Made by a program: the position numbers and the translations under genes. The notes beneath the pieces are model-generated. The model was not told where the DNA came from. It searched no databases and saw nothing but the letters and a program-made list of their open reading frames with translations. From Oscillospiraceae bacterium (lineage in GTDB: Bacteria; Bacillota; Clostridia; Christensenellales; Aristaeellaceae), in contig JAITTS010000015.1 of assembly GCA_031286995.1 (NCBI GenBank), positions 1 through 38,777 on the forward strand: a stretch of DNA of 38,777 nucleotides, written 5' to 3'. Shown one piece after another: positions 22,061 through 30,644 of this stretch (position 1 is the first letter of the stretch; the number at the start of each line of letters is the position of its first letter).

Positions 22061-23255
22061 GCGCCTCGCCCCCCTTCGCCTGCGCCGCTTCCGCGCAGCG
22101 GTGGCAGCTGACCGCGTGGGTCGCGCTGAGAGAGAACGCGGGCGGGTATGCCCCCGCGCACGCGGCTACGCACTGTTCACACCGGTCGCGAAAGTAGCAA
22201 TGATCCGGCATGTGCACAGGGTTGGGCACCTGGCCGGGGATGGAGTAGAGCCTATCCACCGGCTTGTTGACCACAGGCTTGCTGTGCAACAGGCCGATCG
22301 TGTAAGGGTGGCTGGGGTTGTGAAACACCTCTTTGGCCGTGCCCTTCTCCACCACGCGGCCAGAGTACATCACCACCACGTAATCCGCCATTTCGGCGAT
22401 CACGCCCAGATCATGGGTGATGAGCATGATGGAGGAATTGATTTGCGTCTTCAGTTCCCGCAGCAGATCCAATATCTGGGCTTGAATGGTCACATCCAAG
22501 GCGGTGGTCGGCTCATCGGCGATGATCAGCTTGGGGTTGCAGGCCAGCGCCATGGCGATCATAACCCGCTGGCGCATGCCGCCGGATAGCTCGTGGGGGT
22601 ACATCATGTACACGCCCTTGCTGCCCGCAATGCCCACGGTATCCAGCATCTCAATGGTGCGCCGCTTCACCTGCTCTTTGTGCCAGGCCGGGTTGTGCAG
22701 GGCGATCACCTCATCCACCTGCATGCCCACGCGCAGCACGGGGTTCAGGCTGGTCATGGGCTCTTGAAAGATCATGGAGATCCTGTTGCCGCGGATGCGC
22801 TGCATGGCCCAGGTGGGCGTCTTGGCGATGTCGTACACGCCATCCCCGCTATCAAAGCGGATGGCGCCGGCCACCACCTGCCCCTGGGGCCGCTGCACCA
22901 GTTGCATCAGCGACAGGCTGGTGACGGATTTGCCGCAGCCGGATTCCCCCACCACGCCCACCGTCTTGCCCTTGGGCACATCAAAGGTGACGCCATCCAC
23001 CGCCTTGACCGTGCCGATATCCGTAAAAAAGTAGGTGTGCAGATCGTCAAACTCCACCACGTTGTTCTCATCCCGCATACGGGTCATGTACTCTGCCGGA
23101 TCCACATTTTTACGGTTACGCCGGGCCTCAATGTCGCGGATGACGCGGTGGTTCTCGCGGGTAATGCGGCGCGATTCCCGTGCGGAAATGTAGTTTTGCC
23201 GCTTATCCGACCCCTGGCGGTCATCCGTAGAGGCCGGTTCTGCCTTGGCGCGCAT
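22053..23255 (-). CDS. oppD: Oligopeptide ABC transporter ATPase, OppD/DppD type
   Basis: The 400-residue ATPase has Walker A GESGCGKS (103-110), a Q-loop [11 protein letters not shown], signature LSGGMRQR, Walker [13 protein letters not shown] and the C-terminal peptide-transporter extension with [10 protein letters not shown]. The first 60 residues are an extra, highly charged region rich in Arg, Asn and Asp that precedes the normal ABC start ([11 protein letters not shown]). AAGGAGG lies 8 bases before the ATG, so the long form is the likely protein. It forms the ATPase heterodimer with OppF. Confidence 0.95.
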   Translation of the reverse strand: MRAKAEPASTDDRQGSDKRQNYISARESRRITRENHRVIRDIEARRNRKNVDPAEYMTRMRDENNVVEFDDLHTYFFTDIGTVKAVDGVTFDVPKGKTVGVVGESGCGKSVTSLSLMQLVQRPQGQVVAGAIRFDSGDGVYDIAKTPTWAMQRIRGNRISMIFQEPMTSLNPVLRVGMQVDEVIALHNPAWHKEQVKRRTIEMLDTVGIAGSKGVYMMYPHELSGGMRQRVMIAMALACNPKLIIADEPTTALDVTIQAQILDLLRELKTQINSSIMLITHDLGVIAEMADYVVVMYSGRVVEKGTAKEVFHNPSHPYTIGLLHSKPVVNKPVDRLYSIPGQVPNPVHMPDHCYFRDRCEQCVAACAGAYPPAFSLSATHAVSCHRCAEAAQAKGGEAHG

Positions 23256-23267
23256 GTCGTTCCCTCC

Positions 23268-25025
23268 TTACCGCTTCATCTTGGGGTCAAAGGCATCCCG
23301 CAGGCCGTCGCCGATAAAGTTAAAGCCCAGCACTGTCAGCAAGATCAGCATGCCCGCCGGAATCCACACAAACAGGTAGTTGGTCATGACATAGATGTTG
23401 GATACCGCGTTGATGATAGAGCCCCAGGATGCCATGGGGAACTTGACCCCCAGGCCCAGGAAGCTGAGCACCGCCTCTATCAAAATGACCGAGCCCAGGG
23501 ACATGGTGGCGATGACGATGAGCTGCGGAATGACGTTGGGCACCAGGTGGCGAAAGATGCGGCGCTTGACCGAGAGACCGGTGGCTTCCGTGGCGGTCAT
23601 AAACTCCTGCTCCCGCAGGGAGAGGATCTGCCCGCGCACCATCCGGGCGATGGCGGGCCAGCCCAGCACACCCATGGCGATCATCAGCAGGTAGATGCGC
23701 ACGATGGGCACCACCTTTTCCGCATCCATGATCGCGCCCATGATAATATAGATGGGGTATTGCGGAATGCAATTGAACACATCCACCACGCGCATGACCA
23801 GGTTATCCACCCACTTGCCGAAGTATCCGGCAACGCCGCCTAGCACCACGCCGAAGAGGGTCTCGATAATCACCACCACAAAGCCGATCATCAGGCTGAC
23901 ACGGCCCCCGTACATCAGGCGCACCAGCATATCCATGCCGTTGCCATCCGTGCCCAGCGGATGCGCCCAGGATGGGGACTCGTATGTGCTGACCAGGTAG
24001 GTCATCTCTTCCCTGCGGATGGTGTACTGTTTATCCTTGCGTTCCACCACGTACTCGCGGTCTTTGCCGTCGTCCTCACCGGGCATGACGAAGGCCGTCA
24101 GATTTTCGGCCACCGCGTTCTGCGCCGCCACGCGGAAGGCGGGGCTGAACGCCGCGCCCGGTATCGCCGCTTTGAGCACAAAATGCGAAGCCACCCCCAG
24201 CAAGGCCCCGTCCTCATCCGGTTGCCCGGCGTAAAAGCGCACCACGTCGCCATCCCGCCGGGCCGTGTAGCGCTGCCCTGCGGCCTCAAAGGGTGCAGGG
24301 TCTTGCCCCGCCGCCTGGGCGGCACGCTGCGCGGCCAGGCGAAAAGCAAACGAATCGGCGTTGCCGCCTTCCATCTCAAAGACCAGCTTCGATGCCAGCG
24401 CCACATCCGCTACCGCGGAGACCACGGCCTCTACCTTGGATGCGCGCACCGTGTACGCCATGCCCGCCAGCGTAAAGCTTTGTGCCCCAGAGGCTATGGT
24501 CTCATCAAAGGCCGCCTGAAAGCCCTCTGGCAAGGTGATGCCCGGCGCGGCCTTCAGATCGAACCGGTTGCGGATGCCCCGGCCGCTGGCCACGGTTTGC
24601 AGGCCCGTGATGCGGTAAAAATCCTCCCCCTCACGCACCAGGCCAAAGTTTGCGCCTGCGCTTTCAAAGGCCGTTTCGCCGCCGCTGATCGCCAAAATCA
24701 TCTTGGCGCGGGCGGCGTTGTCAAACTGCTGCCCAGGCGCCGGGGTGTAACGGTATTCCTCGTTAATGGTCACCGCCGCATAGTCGCTCAATTGGGGGTA
24801 GTAGGCCCGGAACACCTGGCTTTCGGAATAGGGGCTGAACCATCCGCCCGGGAAGGCGAACAGAAACATCAGCAGGATGATAATGGAACCGGCGATGGCC
24901 AGCTTGTTGCGCATAAAGCGCTTAAAGACCAGCATGCCGGGGGAAAGCACTTTGACCCGCCGCGCATCGTCCAGTGCGATGGGCGTTGCATCTGGCGCCT
25001 GGCTGTACGTCTTCTTCTCATCCAT
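23268..25025 (-). CDS. oppC: Oligopeptide ABC transporter permease OppC type with large extracytoplasmic insert
   Basis: The protein has 585 residues, nearly twice the usual 300 of OppC. Residues 1-40 are cytoplasmic, and TM1 is at about 43-60 (LAIAGSIIILLMFLFAF). An insert of about 285 residues (65-350) follows before the canonical HPLGTDGNGMDML (355-367) and the five remaining helices with the EAA loop around MTATEATGLSVKRRIFRHLVPN. The insert appears to contain three or four imperfect repeats of about 45 residues. It would lie outside the membrane. The start at 25025 (MDEKKTYSQA) has AGGGGGG upstream that overlaps the oppB stop. I know of no standard OppC with this domain. Confidence 0.93.
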   Translation of the reverse strand: MDEKKTYSQAPDATPIALDDARRVKVLSPGMLVFKRFMRNKLAIAGSIIILLMFLFAFPGGWFSPYSESQVFRAYYPQLSDYAAVTINEEYRYTPAPGQQFDNAARAKMILAISGGETAFESAGANFGLVREGEDFYRITGLQTVASGRGIRNRFDLKAAPGITLPEGFQAAFDETIASGAQSFTLAGMAYTVRASKVEAVVSAVADVALASKLVFEMEGGNADSFAFRLAAQRAAQAAGQDPAPFEAAGQRYTARRDGDVVRFYAGQPDEDGALLGVASHFVLKAAIPGAAFSPAFRVAAQNAVAENLTAFVMPGEDDGKDREYVVERKDKQYTIRREEMTYLVSTYESPSWAHPLGTDGNGMDMLVRLMYGGRVSLMIGFVVVIIETLFGVVLGGVAGYFGKWVDNLVMRVVDVFNCIPQYPIYIIMGAIMDAEKVVPIVRIYLLMIAMGVLGWPAIARMVRGQILSLREQEFMTATEATGLSVKRRIFRHLVPNVIPQLIVIATMSLGSVILIEAVLSFLGLGVKFPMASWGSIINAVSNIYVMTNYLFVWIPAGMLILLTVLGFNFIGDGLRDAFDPKMKR

Positions 25026-25038
25026 TCGCCCATCCCCC

Positions 25039-26025
25039 CTAACTGATGCGGACACGGGGATCCACGACAGCGTACAGGATGTCGGCGATCAGCGTGCCCA
25101 GCAGCGTCAAAACCGCGATAAAGAGCATGTAGAACATGGTGAAGGGAATATCCCCGCCCACCATCGCCTGATACGAGGTATACCCGATACCCGGTATCTG
25201 GAAAAGCGTTTCCGTGATCAGCGCGCCGCCGAAAAGGCTTGGCAACGTACCGCCCAGCAGCGTGACGATGGGGATGAGCGTGTTGCGGAAGGCGTGCTTG
25301 TTGATGACCGTCCGCTCAGGCAGGCCCTTGGCCCGCGCGGTGCGGATAAAATCGGCGTTCAGCACCTCCAGCATGTTGGTGCGGGTGTAGCGCATCAGGT
25401 CGCCCACGCTGATGATGGTCAGGGTGATTACGGGCATGATGTAGTGCTTCACCACATCCCAAAACTGCCCGGATGGCGAGAGCATTTGATACATGCGGCC
25501 CACCTTGCCGTACAGATCCAGCCACCCCAGATTGACGGAGAACACCAGCTTGAGTATGGTGGCAAAGAAGAAGGTGGGCAGTGAGATGCCGATCAGCGCG
25601 AAGACCGTAACGGCGTAATCCGTCTTGCTGTACTGTTTTTTTGCTGAGAGAACGCCCAAGGGGATGGCGATGATCACCCGCAGGTACAGCGAGATGGCGG
25701 CCAGCCAGAACGAATCCCAAATCACCTCGCGAAACTTCGTCATCACAGGCACGTTAAAGTGCCATGAGTCGCCGAACTCGCCCCGGAAAGCGTTGCCCAG
25801 CCAGCTGAAAAAGCCGGTAAAGATATCGGTATCCATCTTATAAATCGCGTTAAGCTGCGCCAGCCACTCGGTGTAGGTTTTGCCGCCGGGCAGGCTGGAT
25901 TTTTGCCTCGCCATATTTTCCACAAAGGATGTGGGGATACACCGCATGATGCCGTAGATGATCAGCGCCACAAAGAACAGAATCATCGCGCTGAGCAGCA
26001 CCCGCTTGAGGATGTACTTCCACAC
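25039..26025 (-). CDS. oppB: Oligopeptide ABC transporter permease OppB type
   Basis: The 328-residue permease has TM1 at about 9-27 (VLLSAMILFFVALIIYGIM) and the family pattern of six helices. The cytoplasmic EAA loop is in DFIRTARAKGLPERTVINKHAFRN, and IPGIGYTSYQAMVGGD is near the end. The start is GTG 26025 with AGGTGG 8 bases upstream; a GTG four codons earlier overlaps that site. A strong stem-loop without a T-run separates it from the substrate-binding protein gene. It pairs with the OppC gene 13 bases downstream. Confidence 0.94.
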   Translation of the reverse strand: MWKYILKRVLLSAMILFFVALIIYGIMRCIPTSFVENMARQKSSLPGGKTYTEWLAQLNAIYKMDTDIFTGFFSWLGNAFRGEFGDSWHFNVPVMTKFREVIWDSFWLAAISLYLRVIIAIPLGVLSAKKQYSKTDYAVTVFALIGISLPTFFFATILKLVFSVNLGWLDLYGKVGRMYQMLSPSGQFWDVVKHYIMPVITLTIISVGDLMRYTRTNMLEVLNADFIRTARAKGLPERTVINKHAFRNTLIPIVTLLGGTLPSLFGGALITETLFQIPGIGYTSYQAMVGGDIPFTMFYMLFIAVLTLLGTLIADILYAVVDPRVRIS

Positions 26026-26063
26026 AGCACACACCACCTATTCGCCGCCACACAACGGAACAA

Positions 26064-26099
26064 GGCATGGATGCGCGGATTGCGCCGCGCACCCATGCC
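26064..26099 (-). other. Long stem-loop between the peptide-binding protein gene and oppB
   Basis: A 15-bp stem (GGCATGG-G-TGCGCGG paired with CCGCGCATCCATGCC, one G-U, loop of 6) lies about 19 bases after the binding-protein stop codon. It is followed by TTGTTCCGTT, not a clean T-run. It likely protects the upstream mRNA or partly terminates transcription, giving more binding protein than permease. Confidence 0.75.
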
Positions 26100-26117
26100 G
26101 TCTGCCGCCGGGGCGAT

Positions 26118-28571
26118 TTACTTCATTTCCAGCTGTTCAATCTCTTTGTACCACTTGTAAAAGGTGGTGATATCCTGGGTGAGGGTATCCAGGTTGATGC
26201 GCCCGCTGCTGAAGATAATGCAGTTTTGGCGCTGATAGACGGGTATCTCCACCGCCCAGTCGATAATCTTATCCAGCGCGGACTTATAGACCGCCTTGCG
26301 GTAGGCCGGATCATCGCTGACGCGGGCGTCCACGATCAGCTGATCCAGATCGGCATCATCAATGTGATAGTGGTTGCTGTCGCTGCCGCCCCTGCCCACA
26401 ATGCCTGAGGAGTGGTAGGTCTGGTACATATCCGGATCAGGGGTGGCTTGCCAGGCGGCGCACCACAGCTCCTGCGTGCCGGCATCCAGCCTATCCCACA
26501 GCACGTTGCTGTCGCTGGGGTCGTTGATGATGAGGGTGATGCCGATGGTGGCCAGCACATTCTTGGCCTCGGTCAGCACGCCGAAGGAGGGGTGGTCGCC
26601 CGCGCCCCCGCCGGGGATGATGACCTCGTACTCCAGCTTGGCGCCATCCGGCGCGGCGGTAAACTTGCCGCTGGCCTCATCCAATGTGTACCCTGCGGCT
26701 TTAAAGTATTCCACAGCGGCGGCCAGGGCGGCGGCGGCCTTGGCGGGTTCATCCATCTCGGCGGTGTAAACCGGGCTGCCATCCAGCTTGGTGGAGAAGG
26801 CCGTCTTGTAATCCGGGTCGGTCTTCTGCGGGGCGGCCCAGGATGTGTTGGAGATGGGGTAGTTGATGATGGAAGCGGCCTCGCCGTAATAGCTGTTGAT
26901 AGCTACCTCGCGCTGCGCGGTGAGGATGATGGCCAGGCCGGTGCGCAGGTACTTGGATTCTTTGGAGGCCGAATCGCTGCCCACGCGCACGGTGTCGGCA
27001 TTGAGGCCAATGTAGCCGTAGCCCAGGTTATCCACCAGGCTGGTCTGGATGGCATCGCCAGTGATCTGGCCGTTGGCGTTGTAGGCCTTGATGGATTCCG
27101 CAGTCGTCTTGTTAAAGGCGGGGTTGGCAACATCCGCAGCGCCGGAAGCGAGGCCGGGTACCATGTCGGCGATCAGCGTTTCCTTGTACTGAACGTACTT
27201 GATCTTGGGCGCGCCAAGGTAGTACTGCTCGTTGGCCTCCAGGTAGGCCACCTTGTTTTCGTACTTGACGAACTTGTAGGGGCCCGCACCCATGGGCGCG
27301 GAGGTCTTGGCCTGCACAACGCTCAGGTCGCCAAAGGGGTGGCCAAAGTTGTTGGCGTCGTAATCGTAGGCGCCGTCGCCATAGTAGTCCTTGGGCGCGA
27401 TTTGTACGCCGAAGACGCTGTACACCGCGGGCGCGGAGAAACCGTTCATCGTGATCTCCACGGTGCGGTCATCCAGTTTCTTGATGCCGGCGATATTCTT
27501 GATGCCCCCGGCCAGCTCGGGTTCATCGGCGGCCTGGGCGCGGATAAATTCATCCCTGGCCACGCCGTTTACAAAGCCGGCATCCTGATCCGGATGCTCG
27601 GTGGCGGCGAACGCTTCCCCGTCACCCCCGTAGGCGGCGAAGGTGGCGTCGTAGTAATCCTGAATGGTGGGGTACTCACCCTTGGCAAAATCAAAGGTCT
27701 TGCCGTCTTTGGCGGTAAAGACCGTGGCGCCCTCGCCCACTTCGCCAAAGCCCCACATGGCCATGCCGTAGGCGATCTGCAAGCCCTCGCTGGCCGATAT
27801 CTCGGCGGCGGTGACGCCGATGGTGGCGGCGTACTCATCGTTCAGGTAATTGGCCAGCACGTAATCCACAATGGCCCGGCAGGCGGCTGCCCAGCGCGTA
27901 TCCGCCAGCGCCCAGAAGGCATCCTGCTGCGCCTGCGTCCACGTGTCGCCCTCGGCCCACGCGTGGTCGCGCCCGGCGGAGAGGATGGCCCCCGCAATGG
28001 CCTCATATTTGGCATAAATATCACCCGTGGTCTGGGTGCGGTAGTCCTTCAGGCCCACGATGTCGTAGCTGGAAGTCGTGGTAGAGCCCACATAGGCGGG
28101 ATCAAGCAACACGTAGTAGGTAAAGACCACGTCGTCCGCCGTCATGGGCGTGCCGTCACTAAACTTGATATCGTCCCGCAGTTTGACGGTATAGGTGGTG
28201 ATGTTGGCCGTTTTGTCAAAGTTGATCGCCAGATCGGACTGGCCGTAGTAGGTGTAATCCTTGCCGTTATAGGGGCGAACCTCGCCCCCGGTACCGTTGA
28301 GAATGGGGTTGCCCTGGCGGTCTACATCCACAAACGCGCCAAACACCAGATCCATGATCTCCATATCATAGGCGGTGTCCGCAAAGAAGGGATTGAATTT
28401 TTGGCTCAGGGCTTCGGTACCTACCACCAGCGGCTTGGAACCATCTGCCGTGGTGCGGTCAGCGGCCTCGGGGGGGGGGGCGGTGTCGCTGGCTGCGGCC
28501 AGGCCCACCAGGCCGACCGAGAGGCACAGCGTCAGCAGAAGGGCTACCGATTTCTTCATAATGTTCTCCAT
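26118..28571 (-). CDS. Oligopeptide ABC transporter substrate-binding protein (SBP_bac_5 family)
   Basis: The protein of about 817 residues is exported. The signal peptide covers about residues 1-28 (MKKSVALLLTLCLSVGLVGLAAAS) with no lipobox cysteine, so signal peptidase I is likely. The family pattern is seen in TYTVKLRDDIKFSDGTPMTADDVVFTYYVLLDP and DRTVEITMNGFSAPAVYSVFGVQIAP. At 817 residues it is 200-300 longer than typical OppA/DppA, with inserted material near residues 180-390. The start at 28571 has AGGAGG 9 bases upstream; the second ATG (MKKSV) is also possible. A C10 tract lies just after the cleavage site, encoding prolines 32-34. The protein captures peptides for OppBCDF; the substrate is unknown. 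Confidence 0.92.
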   Translation of the reverse strand: MENIMKKSVALLLTLCLSVGLVGLAAASDTAPPPEAADRTTADGSKPLVVGTEALSQKFNPFFADTAYDMEIMDLVFGAFVDVDRQGNPILNGTGGEVRPYNGKDYTYYGQSDLAINFDKTANITTYTVKLRDDIKFSDGTPMTADDVVFTYYVLLDPAYVGSTTTSSYDIVGLKDYRTQTTGDIYAKYEAIAGAILSAGRDHAWAEGDTWTQAQQDAFWALADTRWAAACRAIVDYVLANYLNDEYAATIGVTAAEISASEGLQIAYGMAMWGFGEVGEGATVFTAKDGKTFDFAKGEYPTIQDYYDATFAAYGGDGEAFAATEHPDQDAGFVNGVARDEFIRAQAADEPELAGGIKNIAGIKKLDDRTVEITMNGFSAPAVYSVFGVQIAPKDYYGDGAYDYDANNFGHPFGDLSVVQAKTSAPMGAGPYKFVKYENKVAYLEANEQYYLGAPKIKYVQYKETLIADMVPGLASGAADVANPAFNKTTAESIKAYNANGQITGDAIQTSLVDNLGYGYIGLNADTVRVGSDSASKESKYLRTGLAIILTAQREVAINSYYGEAASIINYPISNTSWAAPQKTDPDYKTAFSTKLDGSPVYTAEMDEPAKAAAALAAAVEYFKAAGYTLDEASGKFTAAPDGAKLEYEVIIPGGGAGDHPSFGVLTEAKNVLATIGITLIINDPSDSNVLWDRLDAGTQELWCAAWQATPDPDMYQTYHSSGIVGRGGSDSNHYHIDDADLDQLIVDARVSDDPAYRKAVYKSALDKIIDWAVEIPVYQRQNCIIFSSGRINLDTLTQDITTFYKWYKEIEQLEMK

Positions 28572-28643
28572 TCTCAAAATCCTCCTTTTTTTTGTTCTGG
28601 ATAAACCACCGGGTGGATACCGCGCCCTGTTTGTATTTTGTTT

Positions 28644-28672
28644 ATTATAACAACATGCCTGAAAAAACGCAA
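28644..28672 (-). promoter_or_regulatory. Promoter of the oligopeptide transporter operon
   Basis: On the minus strand TTGCGT (28667-28672) and a perfect TATAAT (28644-28649) are spaced by 17 bases. The predicted leader of about 65 bases contains a small CCACC/GGTGG hairpin before the AGGAGG site. Confidence 0.8.
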
Positions 28673-29198
28673 TACATATTGATGGCGGGGAGTGAGCGGA
28701 GGTGGCCAAACACGCGCCTACAAGAAATCAAGGATGGCGAAAGGCACTCCGCGCGCCCTCTGGGATTGCCTGAACCTGTGCTTTGTGTACCCCAAAGCGA
28801 TTGTGGGCTTCAACGAAGGCGTTCCTTTCATTAAAAGAACAACGCGCTGTACACGCCACGCGAAATACTATGCACAACACAAAATCTCCCGGCAAGCGGC
28901 CAGGAGAGATCGTGCATACCCTGTTTGTTATATAGTCTGCGGATTTTTGGGAGACGCAACGTGCTCTGCCGCTTTGCGGCGAACAGGCGTTGACTGACTG
29001 TTTAAGATGAAGCCAAGCCTGGCGGCGCGCTTTTCTTTCAGCGTATCGCCAGGCTTGACCGCATCCGCGGGGAGAGCGTGTGATCGCCGTAAGCAACGGC
29101 GCCGCAAACCTACGCTGCAGAGCGAACGGCGCGGCAGCGCGGCAAAAGATTCGCTAACCGTGCCTGCAATCCATCTGCGCTGCCGCAATCACCCCTGT
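28673..29198. other. Structured intergenic region without a gene
   Basis: About 500 bases separate the oligopeptide promoter from the end of the SAF oxidoreductase. No open frame with a ribosome site and normal codon use is seen. Instead there are several perfect inverted repeats: 11-bp arms CAAGCCTGGCG (29014-29024) and its complement (29047-29057); CGCCGT/ACGGCG (29085-29090, 29096-29101); 10-bp arms GCGGCAGCGC (29131-29140) and its complement (29177-29186); and GCCGC/GCGGC (28968-28980). A terminator-like hairpin lies at 28871-28910. The block may be a long 3' untranslated region, a small RNA or a dispersed repeat. Confidence 0.6.
28871..28910 (-). terminator. Probable terminator of the sugar operon or of a small RNA
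   Basis: On the minus strand ATCTC...CC.GGC pairs with GCC.GG..GAGAT around a 4-5 base loop, with small bulges. It is followed by TTTTGTGTTGTG. It lies about 290 bases after the last gene of the operon, far for an operon end, which leaves a long untranslated tail. Confidence 0.5.
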
Positions 29199-30599
29199 TC
29201 ACTGTTTATCCGCAAACAGCGCATCCTGTTCCCGGCGCAATTCCCACAGGGCAGAGTCCTTCGGCGCTTCGACCATGCCGAGCGTGATGACCGCCCCTTC
29301 GGGTACGTCACAGGCCAAACGGTTGCCTTCCAGCATAAAGAAGGGAATCGGGGCATCCTGCGCCAGCCGCGCGCCGCGCGCCAGCGAGCAGCAGAAGTCG
29401 CGGTTCCATCCACTGTCCCCCTGCGGGCCGATGGTTTCACCGGCGCGCATGGCCCGGCGCACGGAACAGATGATATCAACGTGCTGCTGAAGTTCCGAGC
29501 CGCCGGTTGGCACCCCCAGCAGCCCCGCGCAGAGGATGGACATCGCGCTCTCCGCGCCGCACAGGTGATAAGGCCGATAGAGTACGCCGGCCGAAACATC
29601 AAAGTTTGTGATCAATCCCTTGCGCCGCATCTTCTCCATGGCGTGCGTGTTGGGGCAGCGCACCACCATGTAAACGCTGCCGCCGCAGATCGGTTCCCCT
29701 TTTTTGCGGATGATCGTGGGGATATCCACGGCACACCGCACCGCATCGTGGATGCCGCCCATATCGCGCGGCACGAGCACGCTGGGCAGTTCATCCCAAT
29801 ATACGAGCGGATGCAGCGGGTGCGCCCGATCCGGCAGCAGGCCTGTGCCATTGGCAGCGACGGCCATGTGGCAGTACGGGTCTGCGCATTCCTCATCCAC
29901 GCGAAAAGCATCTGTGAGCGCCCGGCGGGCCGCAATGACCTCGCGCAGGTTTTCCGGCCTCACGCGCTCCATAAGCCGCAGCTGTTCCCCGGTCAGTTGT
30001 ACAACCTTTCCCCTGCTGGCAATCGTGCGGGTATCCGGATCAAACAGCGCCTCATGGGCGTTGCCGCCGGCCAGCACTTCCATGCCCATGCTGCGCGCCC
30101 AGCCCACCATGCCCATCAGCAAGCCCGGTTCATCGCCGTCATCGGTCGTATAGACCACCTTGTGCGCATCCGCCAAACGCTTGAGCACCGGCCCCACGAC
30201 GCTATCCGCCTCTTTATCTACCATTACCACGTGCTTTCGCGCGCGAATCGCCATGCGCGCGTACCGTGCGCCCCATTCCGGGGAACGCGTACAGCAAACG
30301 ATCACCTCCAACGGCATCTCCATCAACATCGCCGCGTCGCGCACGATGATGTGGCGGCCTCCGGCATACGCTTCGTGGGCCTGCCCGGGCGTATCGCACA
30401 GCGCGATGCGTTCCGCCGGCACGCCGGCATCCAAGTACGCCCGCATTGCCCGGTCGGTATCTCGCTCCGCGACCGCGCGCAGTTGCAGGCGGGGTACGGT
30501 GTGTCCCTGTGTGACGATGGTGGCGCCAAAGTCACCGCAGCCGATCAGGCCGGCCCGCACCATGCCATCGGTTTTTCGAAACAATTGCTCGTAAATCAT
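29199..30599 (-). CDS. SAF-domain NAD(P)-binding oxidoreductase (homoserine dehydrogenase-like)
   Basis: The 466-residue protein has an N-terminal Rossmann fold with GLIGCGDFG (17-25), a central homoserine-dehydrogenase-like region (HVVMVDKEADSVVGPVL) and a C-terminal SAF domain (from about FFMLEGNRLACDVPEGAVITLGMV). Such enzymes oxidise or reduce sugar acids or related alcohols; the substrate is unknown. It is the last gene of the sugar operon, 45 bases after the aldo/keto reductase. The ATG has AAGGGAG about 7 bases upstream. Its presence beside a two-component-regulated sugar ABC system suggests catabolism of the imported sugar or polyol, which is inference. Confidence 0.82.
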   Translation of the reverse strand: MIYEQLFRKTDGMVRAGLIGCGDFGATIVTQGHTVPRLQLRAVAERDTDRAMRAYLDAGVPAERIALCDTPGQAHEAYAGGRHIIVRDAAMLMEMPLEVIVCCTRSPEWGARYARMAIRARKHVVMVDKEADSVVGPVLKRLADAHKVVYTTDDGDEPGLLMGMVGWARSMGMEVLAGGNAHEALFDPDTRTIASRGKVVQLTGEQLRLMERVRPENLREVIAARRALTDAFRVDEECADPYCHMAVAANGTGLLPDRAHPLHPLVYWDELPSVLVPRDMGGIHDAVRCAVDIPTIIRKKGEPICGGSVYMVVRCPNTHAMEKMRRKGLITNFDVSAGVLYRPYHLCGAESAMSILCAGLLGVPTGGSELQQHVDIICSVRRAMRAGETIGPQGDSGWNRDFCCSLARGARLAQDAPIPFFMLEGNRLACDVPEGAVITLGMVEAPKDSALWELRREQDALFADKQ

Positions 30600-30644
30600 G
30601 CAGAATCTCCCTTATGCGTGGTTTCCGTCGATTTTGCGCGCCGG

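Noticed and set aside
26412-28604. 730-codon open frame on the plus strand
   Set aside because: It lies antisense to the peptide-binding protein, has no ribosome site and shows His/Gly/Val-rich composition typical of GC-rich shadow frames.
28692-28997. 101-codon plus-strand frame and overlapping minus-strand frames in the gap before the SAF oxidoreductase
   Set aside because: No ribosome sites, unusual composition, and the region is occupied by inverted repeats. Treated as non-coding.
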